Both the position numbers and the translations under genes were made by a program. Positions 1 through 5,534 of a stretch of 7,795 nucleotides of DNA are shown piece by piece. Source of the DNA: Nitrospira sp. (GTDB lineage: Bacteria > Nitrospirota > Nitrospiria > Nitrospirales > Nitrospiraceae); the NCBI GenBank assembly GCA_025363325.1, contig JANYEF010000320.1, positions 1-7,795 of the forward strand, read 5' to 3'. Positions within the stretch are counted from its first letter, which is position 1. The number at the start of each line of letters is the position of its first letter. Below the pieces are notes generated by a model. That model was not told where the DNA came from and made no database searches. It saw only the letters and a program-made list of their open reading frames with translations.

Positions 1-1991
1 GCCGCTCCATTGCCGAGAAGAGTTATCAGTTCCGAACGCTAGGGCTCGGCTATGCCAACTTAGGTACGGTGCTGATGCGGCAAGGCATTCCGTACGATTC
101 TCCCAAAGCATTGGCCATCTGCGGTGCGCTGACCGCACTCATGACCGGCGAGGCCTACGGTACATCGGCTGAAATGGCCGCAGAGCTGTGGCCCTTCCCG
201 GGCTATGCCAAAAACCGTGAGGCCATGTTACGCGTCATCCGTAATCACCGGCGCGCCTCGTACAATGTCGCTCCAGACGAATATGAAGATTTGACGATTG
301 TACCGATAGGGATCCAGCCGCAGCATTGTCCTCCCGAGCTGCTCGTGGCGGCACGTCGTGCATGGGACCGTGCCCTTGAATTGGGGACGGCCTACGGGTA
401 TCGCAATGCGCAGGTCACGGTGATTGCTCCTACGGGCACGATCGGACTCGTGATGGATTGTGATACGACGGGCATCGAGCCGGATTTTGCGCTTGTCAAA
501 TTCAAGAAACTGGCCGGTGGAGGGTACTTCAAGATCATCAATCAAAGCATACCCGCTGCACTCAGAGCATTGGGGTATACCGAGTCTGAGATTCAGGATA
601 TCGTGAACTATTGTGTCGGCAGGCAAAGCTTGCAGACTGCACCATTCATTAACCACGAGACCCTGAGGCAGAAGGGGTTTGACGATGCCGCACTCGCTCG
701 AATGGAAGGCGGTTTGGCCCAGGCCTTCGAGATTCAATTTACCTTTAATAAGTATGCACTGGGCGAGGACTTCTGCCGTGAGAAGTTGGGATTGACCGAC
801 GCGCAATTGAATGAATCCAACTTCAACATGCTGAAAGTGCTGGGGTTCACACAAGAAGAAATCGCCGCTGCCAATGATTATTGCTGCGGAACGATGACCG
901 TGGAAGGGGCACCACATCTCAAAGCCGAGCACCTTCCTATCTTCGATTGTGCTAATCGTTGCGGTCGGATTGGTCAGCGGTATATCGCGGTCGATGCACA
1001 CATCCGCATGATGGCGGTGGCACAACCATTCATCAGCGGTGCCATCAGCAAAACGATCAACATGCCGGCCGATGCGACGCTGGAGGAAGTGAAGTCGGCC
1101 TATTTGTTTGCCTGGAAGAGCATGGTCAAGGCCGTGGCTCTGTATCGCGACGGCTCGAAGTTGAGCCAGCCATTGTCGGCCTCGACGGACAGCGGTAAGA
1201 CTGTCGAAGCCTCGTCAGAAATATTGTCGATTGCTGAAAAGATCACAGAACGAGTGTTAGTACGGTACCTGGCAAAACGCCGACCACTCCCGACCAGACG
1301 CAATGGATACACGCAGAAAGCCGTTGTCGGGGGGCACAAGCTCTATCTACGCACGGGTGAATATGAGGATGGTACGTGCGGCGAGATCTTTCTTGACATG
1401 CACAAAGAAGGGGCTGCTTTCCGCAGTCTCATGAACTGTTTCGCCATTGCTATTTCACTTGGTCTCCAACATGGCGTCCCGCTGGAAGAGTTTGTCGAAG
1501 CATTTGTATTTACCCGTTTCGAGCCGAACGGGCCAGTCAAATTGAACGACCGTATCAAAATGTCCACGTCGATCATCGATTACATTTTCCGAGAGCTTGC
1601 GGTGACCTATCTCGACCGTTATGACTTGGCACAGGTTCAGGAAGAAGATCTTCGAATGGACTCCGTCAAGATGGACGAACAAGATCCGGAATGCGTCGAC
1701 GAGGAGGCTACTCCTGAAACGTTGGCTTCGGCATCGATCAGTACGGAGATGTTTCCTGCACGACGCGGAGCGATACCGCGGCATAAGGGAAATGGCCACG
1801 GAAATGGAAACGTTAGCATCGCCCATACTGTCGAACTGAAGCGTGAAACGCTGACCCTGACCGCCATCCAAATGGCGCGCCAAAAGGGCTATGAGGGAGA
1901 TCCCTGCTCCGAGTGTAAGCAGTTCACCATGGTACGGAACGGGACCTGCCTCAAGTGCGAAACGTGTGGCACCACGAGCGGCTGTTCGTAA
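1..1991 (+). CDS. nrdJ: Vitamin B12-dependent (class II) ribonucleoside-diphosphate reductase, C-terminal part, 5' truncated
   Basis: Reduces ribonucleotides to deoxyribonucleotides in the cytoplasm with adenosylcobalamin as radical source, so it works without oxygen. The reading frame is open to the left edge (codons begin at base 3; residues RSIAEKSYQFR precede any start), so the beginning lies outside the window; 662 residues are visible, about half of the roughly 1,200 usual for this long form. Seen: the substrate-phosphate loop APTGTIG near 426-446; the block FDCANRCG at 942-965, whose first Cys (948-950) fits the second cysteine of the active-site redox pair; QPFISGAISKTIN after it; a TSCPD domain at about 1300-1530 containing LRTGEYEDG and DMHKEGAAFRSLMN; and a Cys-rich tail ending CLKCETCGTTSGCS, which fits a zinc ribbon plus the C-terminal cysteines that re-reduce the active site. 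The first active-site Cys and the radical Cys would be upstream. Probably co-transcribed with the gene at 2005. The family call is very secure. Confidence 0.96.
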   Translation, partial: RSIAEKSYQFRTLGLGYANLGTVLMRQGIPYDSPKALAICGALTALMTGEAYGTSAEMAAELWPFPGYAKNREAMLRVIRNHRRASYNVAPDEYEDLTIVPIGIQPQHCPPELLVAARRAWDRALELGTAYGYRNAQVTVIAPTGTIGLVMDCDTTGIEPDFALVKFKKLAGGGYFKIINQSIPAALRALGYTESEIQDIVNYCVGRQSLQTAPFINHETLRQKGFDDAALARMEGGLAQAFEIQFTFNKYALGEDFCREKLGLTDAQLNESNFNMLKVLGFTQEEIAAANDYCCGTMTVEGAPHLKAEHLPIFDCANRCGRIGQRYIAVDAHIRMMAVAQPFISGAISKTINMPADATLEEVKSAYLFAWKSMVKAVALYRDGSKLSQPLSASTDSGKTVEASSEILSIAEKITERVLVRYLAKRRPLPTRRNGYTQKAVVGGHKLYLRTGEYEDGTCGEIFLDMHKEGAAFRSLMNCFAIAISLGLQHGVPLEEFVEAFVFTRFEPNGPVKLNDRIKMSTSIIDYIFRELAVTYLDRYDLAQVQEEDLRMDSVKMDEQDPECVDEEATPETLASASISTEMFPARRGAIPRHKGNGHGNGNVSIAHTVELKRETLTLTAIQMARQKGYEGDPCSECKQFTMVRNGTCLKCETCGTTSGCS

Positions 1992-2004
1992 GCGCGAGGA
2001 CTCA

Positions 2005-2412
2005 ATGAGTACGCTGCTTCGCGAGCAAGGGATTGTCACGGTCCACGATCAGGTCGTCAGTCTGGTCGCGCAGCGATGGGCCAAGGCCTTTCGCTGTAAG
2101 GTTACGATCCATACCAGTCTTGAGCAGAATCACTGGGCTTCCTTTCAGCAACAATGCGATATCGTCGGGTGGCATGTCAGTTCAGCTGGAAGTACGATGG
2201 AATGGATGGCTGAGGTGGAAACCGACGAATCGATCAGGAATACCGAAATCGTTTCAGGATGGATGAAGATGGTTGTGCGCGGTGTTCCATTCTATCTACT
2301 GGTTCCACGTGGCCTCAAAAAATCAGCACAGAAGCTGGTAGGGGAGGCCGCTGTGCCCGTTAGCGGTATTTACGAGTACACATTTATAAATGATCAATGT
2401 CAGGTGCTCTAG
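2005..2412 (+). CDS. Hypothetical 135-residue protein, possibly of PD-(D/E)XK nuclease-like fold
   Basis: I do not recognise a named family. The ATG at 2005 was chosen because GAGGA lies 4 bases before it and because the frame's earlier part runs inside nrdJ; the gap to the nrdJ stop is 13 bases, so the two are probably one transcript. The protein is soluble, with no signal peptide or membrane segment. Residues 12-30 look like an amphipathic helix. Then come probable strands with CDIVGWH (Asp52) and MEWMAEVETDES (Glu70, Glu72), a probable helix with SGWMKMV, and a hydrophobic strand VPFYLLVPRG (94-103). The order helix, Asp strand, E-x-E strand, helix, strand resembles PD-(D/E)XK-fold proteins, with Glu in place of the usual catalytic Lys. 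That fold assignment is inference from pattern, and a non-catalytic or unrelated protein is possible. That the gene is real is well supported by its start, spacing and protein-like composition. Confidence 0.8.
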   Translation: MSTLLREQGIVTVHDQVVSLVAQRWAKAFRCKVTIHTSLEQNHWASFQQQCDIVGWHVSSAGSTMEWMAEVETDESIRNTEIVSGWMKMVVRGVPFYLLVPRGLKKSAQKLVGEAAVPVSGIYEYTFINDQCQVL

Positions 2413-2644
2413 CTGGTGACTTGTTCAACGATTCAGAACGCTTCTTCGTCCGGTGTTTCCAGAGGGAGATGAGCTTTCTGAGACTCCTTTCCCAAACCAG
2501 CGTTCCCCCAAGCTAGAGGCATTGACAAGCCGTTCCTGGTCGAACAGTTTATTGGTCGGCTCAAAGCGCACCTTGCACAGATGCAGTGTGATCTTACAGA
2601 GAATGTAGAGCTGGACGTGGTTGTCGGTTTCTTCCTTCCAGTCA

Positions 2645-2670
2645 AGCCACTTCTATGGAAGTCGTGGGCT
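2645..2670. repeat. Imperfect inverted repeat (9 bp with a 4-base bulge)
   Basis: AGCCACTTC (2645-2653) pairs with GAAGT (2658-2662) and GGCT (2667-2670) around a TATG loop, leaving CGTG unpaired. No T run follows, so it is a poor terminator. It could be an RNA hairpin or chance. Confidence 0.3.
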
Positions 2671-2731
2671 ATGCCAACCCGGCACACGTTACGCTTGGCG
2701 GCAGGGAGCAGGGGAGCGGGAGGCCTGCATG

Positions 2732-2746
2732 TTGATGGCTCATCAA
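2732..2746. repeat. Short perfect inverted repeat, possible operator or hairpin
   Basis: TTGATG (2732-2737) and CATCAA (2741-2746) are exact reverse complements separated by GCT. It lies 130 bases before the ACT-gene start. No T run follows. It could be a regulator site or small RNA hairpin; chance occurrence is possible. Confidence 0.3.
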
Positions 2747-2790
2747 GCATCGATACAGGTCCTGGTCTCGGTAGAATCGATTTCCTGCGG

Positions 2791-2804
2791 CTCTCTAAGG
2801 AGAG
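2791..2804. repeat. Short hairpin in the probable leader of the ACT gene
   Basis: CTCTC (2791-2795) and GAGAG (2800-2804) flank TAAG. In RNA this gives a 5-bp stem holding a Shine-Dalgarno-like AAGGAG. No start codon follows at a suitable distance, so it is not an obvious initiation site. Confidence 0.25.
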
Positions 2805-2863
2805 TGGTGACCTTTGAAGCCCGGTAAGGATATTGTCATCATCATCATGTGCCCCCACGCCAC

Positions 2864-2867
2864 GGAG
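2864..2867 (+). promoter_or_regulatory. Ribosome binding site that decides the ACT-gene start
   Basis: GGAG sits 8 bases before the ATG at 2876. An in-frame GTG at 2849 has no such site, and the residues it would add (starting with PPRHG) do not fit the ACT domain, so the ATG is preferred. Confidence 0.7.
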
Positions 2868-2875
2868 TAATTCTC

Positions 2876-3286
2876 ATGCCCACAACGACACAATTGGTTA
2901 TTAGCGGATTGAGCAGGCCAGGCGTCATGGCTCAGGTGGCCCAGGTCCTCGGTGAGGCGAAGGTCAACATCAAGGCCTTTTCTGCTCCAGAAGTCACCGG
3001 AGCGGGAAAGCTGAGGCTGTTGGTCGCGGATCTGGAGGGAGCCTGTGCGGCGCTGAAAGCTGCGAAGATCAAGTTTACACAAGAAACCGCCTTGCTATTG
3101 AGCCTCAATAACAAACCCGGGGCTCTGAGAGAAGTGGCGGATCTGCTGACCAAGGCTCGCATCAATATTAAATGCGCTTATTTAACCCCATCTCGCGAGG
3201 GGAAACGCGCGATCGTGGTCCTGACAGTCTCAAATACAGCTAAAGCGCTGACTATCTTGCAGAATCAATCTCTCGACGAGTTCTAG
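2876..3286 (+). CDS. Tandem ACT-domain protein
   Basis: A 136-residue soluble protein made of two ACT domains and nothing else. ACT domains bind small ligands, usually amino acids, and regulate enzymes or transcription. Domain 1 is about residues 5-66, with the turn SRPGVMAQVAQVLGEAKVNI (13-32); domain 2 is about 72-132, with the matching NNKPGALREVADLL (78-91) followed by INIKCAY. The repeated hydrophobic-x-PG-hydrophobic turn followed by a helix and an N-I strand is the hallmark of the fold. There is no catalytic or DNA-binding domain, so it probably acts as a stand-alone sensor or as a partner of an enzyme encoded elsewhere; stand-alone double-ACT proteins of this size are common in bacteria. 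Ligand and partner cannot be read from sequence. It ends 2 bases before rlpA, which indicates co-transcription and probable translational coupling. Confidence 0.9.
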   Translation: MPTTTQLVISGLSRPGVMAQVAQVLGEAKVNIKAFSAPEVTGAGKLRLLVADLEGACAALKAAKIKFTQETALLLSLNNKPGALREVADLLTKARINIKCAYLTPSREGKRAIVVLTVSNTAKALTILQNQSLDEF

Positions 3287-3288
3287 CG

Positions 3289-3966
3289 ATGGCTCACGGG
3301 CCTCAGGCCTCCTGGTCCCGCAATCTGGTCTTTCTTTTATTACCCGTTCTTGTTGCTACCCTGGCCGCTTGCGGAGGCGCCCCCAAACCTGCATACTTCC
3401 CAGGCTATCCCGTTGGGTTCGTCGAGCGTGGTGTCGCCTCATGGTATGGCCCCGGATTTCATGGGAACAAGACGGCAAATGGCGAGCGGTATGACATGCA
3501 TCAATTGACGGCTGCTCATCGCACTTTGCCACTCGGTTCAATCGCTGTGGTTCGATCAATGAGTACTGGTCAACAGGTGACCGTCCGCATTAACGATCGT
3601 GGCCCCTTCGCCAGTGGGCGGGTGCTCGATCTCTCACTCGCCGGAGCACAAGCGCTGGGGATGACCGGGGCTGGAACCGACCAAATTGAACTACGAGTGG
3701 TTGGGTATCAAGGTCGGACTACTGACATGGGAGTGTTGCGAGTGCAAGTCGGATCATTTTCCGATCAGCAGAATGCCCTCAACCTCTTGGAGCGAGCGAA
3801 ACATCTCTACTCAGAAGGAAGAGTCCAGATTGTCGATCTGCCAGAAGGAAAGCGATATCGAGTTCAGATCGGTCAATTTTCCAGGGAAGCTCAGGCAGAA
3901 GCTGCCGCCTCCCATCTTGAATCCTCCCTTGATCTCCAGGCATTTGTGTTTCGAGACGACTCATAA
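3289..3966 (+). CDS. rlpA: RlpA family lipoprotein, probable septal lytic transglycosylase with SPOR domain
   Basis: RlpA proteins are outer-membrane lipoproteins that gather at the division site and cut peptidoglycan glycan strands, preferring strands without peptide stems. The 225 residues show a type II signal peptide (Arg11, hydrophobic 13-25, lipobox LAAC with acylated Cys28). Next comes a double-psi beta-barrel at about 47-140 (VASWYGPGFHG, TANGERYD, AAHRTLPLG, INDRGPF, GRVLDLS), and a SPOR domain at about 149-225 (RVQVGSF and YRVQIGQF), which binds denuded septal glycans. Glu66, Asp69 and Asp103 keep the spacing of the three acidic residues reported as important in Pseudomonas aeruginosa RlpA, so it is probably active. 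The ATG lies 2 bases after the ACT-gene stop and has only a weak GAG upstream, which suggests translational coupling. The gene ends in three consecutive in-frame TAA codons. Length and domain order are normal for the family. Confidence 0.93.
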   Translation: MAHGPQASWSRNLVFLLLPVLVATLAACGGAPKPAYFPGYPVGFVERGVASWYGPGFHGNKTANGERYDMHQLTAAHRTLPLGSIAVVRSMSTGQQVTVRINDRGPFASGRVLDLSLAGAQALGMTGAGTDQIELRVVGYQGRTTDMGVLRVQVGSFSDQQNALNLLERAKHLYSEGRVQIVDLPEGKRYRVQIGQFSREAQAEAAASHLESSLDLQAFVFRDDS

Positions 3967-4191
3967 TAATAATGCCAGGTTCATCCAGCCAGCCTTTTCA
4001 ATTTTTCAGTATTTATGCGGGCATGCAATGCAACTATTTGATATTGTGGCGTGTTTTCAGCATGTGCTTGCTCGCCACTGCATCCTATGGTACATGTACA
4101 GTCCAATGGATACAGGTCCGATAAGTCTCTATCACGTCATTCTATTCTACCAATTCTCACATTGCCGGTCCAAGGCGATAGGGGACAGCCC
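3967..4191. other. Gap between rlpA and the corC leader; no convincing gene
   Basis: AT-richer than its flanks. Open frames here are shadows that run out of rlpA or lack start signals. It contains the perfect palindrome GTACATGTAC (4090-4099) and a loose inverted repeat GTGGCG/CGCCAC (4046-4051 and 4073-4078, 21 bases apart). A TTGATA at 4038 has no partner -10, and TATTCT at 4143 has no partner -35, so I cannot name a promoter. No hairpin plus T-run terminator follows rlpA, so read-through into corC is possible. Confidence 0.5.
4180..4185 (+). promoter_or_regulatory. Shine-Dalgarno-like site before a 24-codon leader ORF
   Basis: AGGGGA lies 6 bases before the ATG at 4192. It is the best ribosome binding site near the corC start; the bases just before the corC ATG (4236-4253) contain no GG. 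Confidence 0.45.
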
Positions 4192-4266
4192 ATGGACTTT
4201 CCGGTGTTACAGGCCGACTGGCATAGTCGGTCGCCTCTAAAGTATTACAATCCATGGATGTTTTAA
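4192..4266 (+). CDS. Possible 24-residue leader ORF overlapping the corC start
   Basis: ATG at 4192, TAA at 4264-4266, in a different frame from corC, whose ATG is at 4254; the overlap is 13 bases. It starts MDFPVLQADWHS and ends YYNPWMF. It has the better ribosome binding site of the two, while corC has almost none and cannot start earlier because an in-frame TAG lies at 4224-4226. The simplest reading is translational coupling: ribosomes finishing the leader reach the corC start. The peptide itself shows no recognisable domain and no run of one amino acid typical of an attenuator. It may be a chance ORF. Confidence 0.27.
   Translation: MDFPVLQADWHSRSPLKYYNPWMF
4212..4232 (+). repeat. Hairpin just upstream of the corC start
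   Basis: CCGACT (4214-4219) and AGTCGG (4225-4230) are exact reverse complements around a GGCAT loop; in RNA, G4213-U4231 and G4212-C4232 extend the stem to 8 bp. No T run follows, so it is not a terminator. It lies inside the leader ORF, ending 21 bases before the corC ATG, where it could affect translation. Confidence 0.4.
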
Positions 4267-5534
4267 TCCTCTTAGGTCTTATTGTTCTTTCAGCTGTGAT
4301 ATCCACGGCCGAAATCGGCTTCTTTTCAGTAAATTCAACAAAGCTGAAGGCGCTCGCGCAAACTGGGAATACTCGGGCGAAGTTGGCCCTCCATCTCCGT
4401 AGTGATCCCCAAAAGCTCCTCTCGACCATTTTGGTCGGCGACCGTTTAGTCGGAGTGGCGACGCCGATGTATGCCACCTTTCTGACTCTGAGTATCTATG
4501 GAGGCCAAACAACTTTTGACGAAGCGATTGCCGTCATGGTCGGCCTGCTGACCTTTGTACTCTTGGTGGCCGTCGATGTGATCCCTAAAACGTTAGCCGC
4601 CAAGTTTGCGGTTCCGGTCACTCTGAACATGGCCTACCCAGTCTACGGGGTTCAGCTACTTCTCAAACCATTATTATTTGTAATAGTGCCGTTGATCTAC
4701 AAGCTGACAGGCGGGAAAGGTCTGACGCTTCCCCTTGTGACTGAAGAAGAGCTGAAGATCATGTTGGATGAGGGGGGGAAGACCGGGACCATTGAGTTTG
4801 AGAAGGTGAAGATGATCAAGAATGTCTTCCAGCTCAAAGACATCACAGCTGAAGACGCGATGACCCCTCGTCTCTATGTCTTTTCATTGGATGGTAACCT
4901 GCGGCTGAAAGAGGCTCAGGAACTCCTCTATAACTCAAAATACTCACGGATTCCCGTGTATGACGGGACGCTCGATAACATCACGGGCATTCTCTACAAG
5001 ACAAGGGCATTGACCGAACTCGCCAAGGGACAGAATGAGGCGAAGCTCAAGGACATTGCCTATCCCCCGCTGTTCGTTCCCTCAGGCAAGACGGCGGACG
5101 ACCTCATGAAGCAGTTTCAGCAGGAGAAACGGCATATGGCCGTCGTGGTCAACGAGTTCGGTGGCGTGATGGGGATTGTCACGCTTGAGGATCTTCTCGA
5201 AGAAGTGGTCGGTGAGATCATGGACGAAACCGACATCACGGAAGAATTGATCAAGCGGTTAGGGAAGAACCATATCCTCGTTCACAGTAGAACCGAAGTG
5301 CGCAAGGTCAACGATTTTCTGAAAGTCGACCTCGGCGATGAAGCAGTGACGATCGGCGGCCTGATTCAACAGGAGCTTGGCAGAATTCCTAAGGTGGGAG
5401 AAGAATTGCGGATCGCCAACTGCCGGATCCTCATCCATGAAGCCGAGCCTCGATCCATTCGCAGCGTCCAAATCTTTCGTGAAGAGAAATCACCGGCCCA
5501 CGTCGAAACCCCCAATCTCGACCTCGTCAGCTGA
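4254..5534 (+). CDS. CNNM/CorC-HlyC family membrane protein with DUF21, paired CBS domains and CorC_HlyC domain
   Basis: A 426-residue inner-membrane protein of the family linked to magnesium or other divalent cation transport and its control; some members are named hemolysins without good reason. Seen in order: DUF21/CNNM transmembrane domain at about 1-185, with hydrophobic segments near 3-25, 60-82, 92-109 and 126-150; CBS domains at about 203-265 (from MTPR, with YSRIPVYDG) and 270-326 (RHMAVVVNEFGG, GIVTLEDLLEEVVGEI), which usually bind adenine nucleotides; and a C-terminal CorC_HlyC domain at about 335-412 (TIGGLIQQELGRIP). The start fits the family because the first helix begins at once. 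Two membrane motifs differ from what I recall as usual: GDRLVG (62-67) where many members have GNNLVN, and VDVIPKTLA (107-115) where many have GE before the I-P-K. Transport activity is therefore uncertain. Translation may be coupled to the leader ORF at 4192. It converges on ligA. Confidence 0.93.
   Translation: MDVLILLGLIVLSAVISTAEIGFFSVNSTKLKALAQTGNTRAKLALHLRSDPQKLLSTILVGDRLVGVATPMYATFLTLSIYGGQTTFDEAIAVMVGLLTFVLLVAVDVIPKTLAAKFAVPVTLNMAYPVYGVQLLLKPLLFVIVPLIYKLTGGKGLTLPLVTEEELKIMLDEGGKTGTIEFEKVKMIKNVFQLKDITAEDAMTPRLYVFSLDGNLRLKEAQELLYNSKYSRIPVYDGTLDNITGILYKTRALTELAKGQNEAKLKDIAYPPLFVPSGKTADDLMKQFQQEKRHMAVVVNEFGGVMGIVTLEDLLEEVVGEIMDETDITEELIKRLGKNHILVHSRTEVRKVNDFLKVDLGDEAVTIGGLIQQELGRIPKVGEELRIANCRILIHEAEPRSIRSVQIFREEKSPAHVETPNLDLVS
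5527..5534. other. Palindrome TCAGCTGA holding both convergent stop codons
   Basis: The corC stop TGA (5532-5534) and the ligA stop (TGA, read from 5529 to 5527) lie in one perfect 8-base palindrome, so the genes overlap tail to tail by 8 bases and each ends in AGC TGA. No room is left for a terminator between them; any terminator must lie inside the opposite gene. Confidence 0.9.

Larger units (their letters stand above)
2413..2875. other. 463-base gap without a convincing gene; several short inverted repeats, possible gene remnant
   Basis: Frames here on both strands are short or lack starts and family motifs. The plus frame after the TGA at 2479 reads DKPFLVEQFIGRLKAHLAQ at 2524-2580, which looks faintly like the end of a response-regulator receiver domain, then becomes low-quality. 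The minus frame from about 2652 down to the stop at 2425-2427 is open for some 75 codons (it includes FEPTNKLFDQERLVN) but has no usable start. The two overlap, so at most one is a relic. Inverted repeats lie at 2645-2670, 2732-2746 and 2791-2804, and four CAT triplets at 2837-2848. The promoter of the gene at 2876 must lie here or upstream, but I see no good -35/-10 pair. No strong terminator with a T run follows 2412. Confidence 0.5.

Noticed and set aside
228..1025. Open frame of 265 codons on the minus strand within nrdJ
   Set aside because: It is antisense to strongly conserved nrdJ sequence, is rich in His/Arg/Ile in a way typical of reverse-frame translation, and has no recognisable motif.
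1455..2039. Open frame of 194 codons on the minus strand over the end of nrdJ
   Set aside because: A shadow of the nrdJ frame; no domain and no promoter or ribosome binding signal.
2837..2848. Four CAT triplets as a phase-variable repeat
   Set aside because: Only four units, and triplets would not shift a frame; it lies outside the chosen coding region.
2433..2858. Open frame of 141 codons on the minus strand in the 2413-2875 gap
   Set aside because: Composition is low in hydrophobic core residues and full of Ser/Arg/Pro, it has no family motif, and its start overlaps the CAT-triplet run. I keep the gap as unassigned.
2849..2875. GTG at 2849 as the start of the ACT protein
   Set aside because: No ribosome binding site at a proper distance, and the added residues do not belong to the ACT fold; the ATG at 2876 has GGAG 8 bases before it.
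4212..4232. Hairpin read as a rho-independent terminator
   Set aside because: No T run follows and it lies just before a gene start, so a role in translation or no role is more likely.
3686..4240. Open frame of 184 codons overlapping the end of rlpA and the following gap
   Set aside because: Its first half is a shifted reading of the SPOR domain and its second half looks random.
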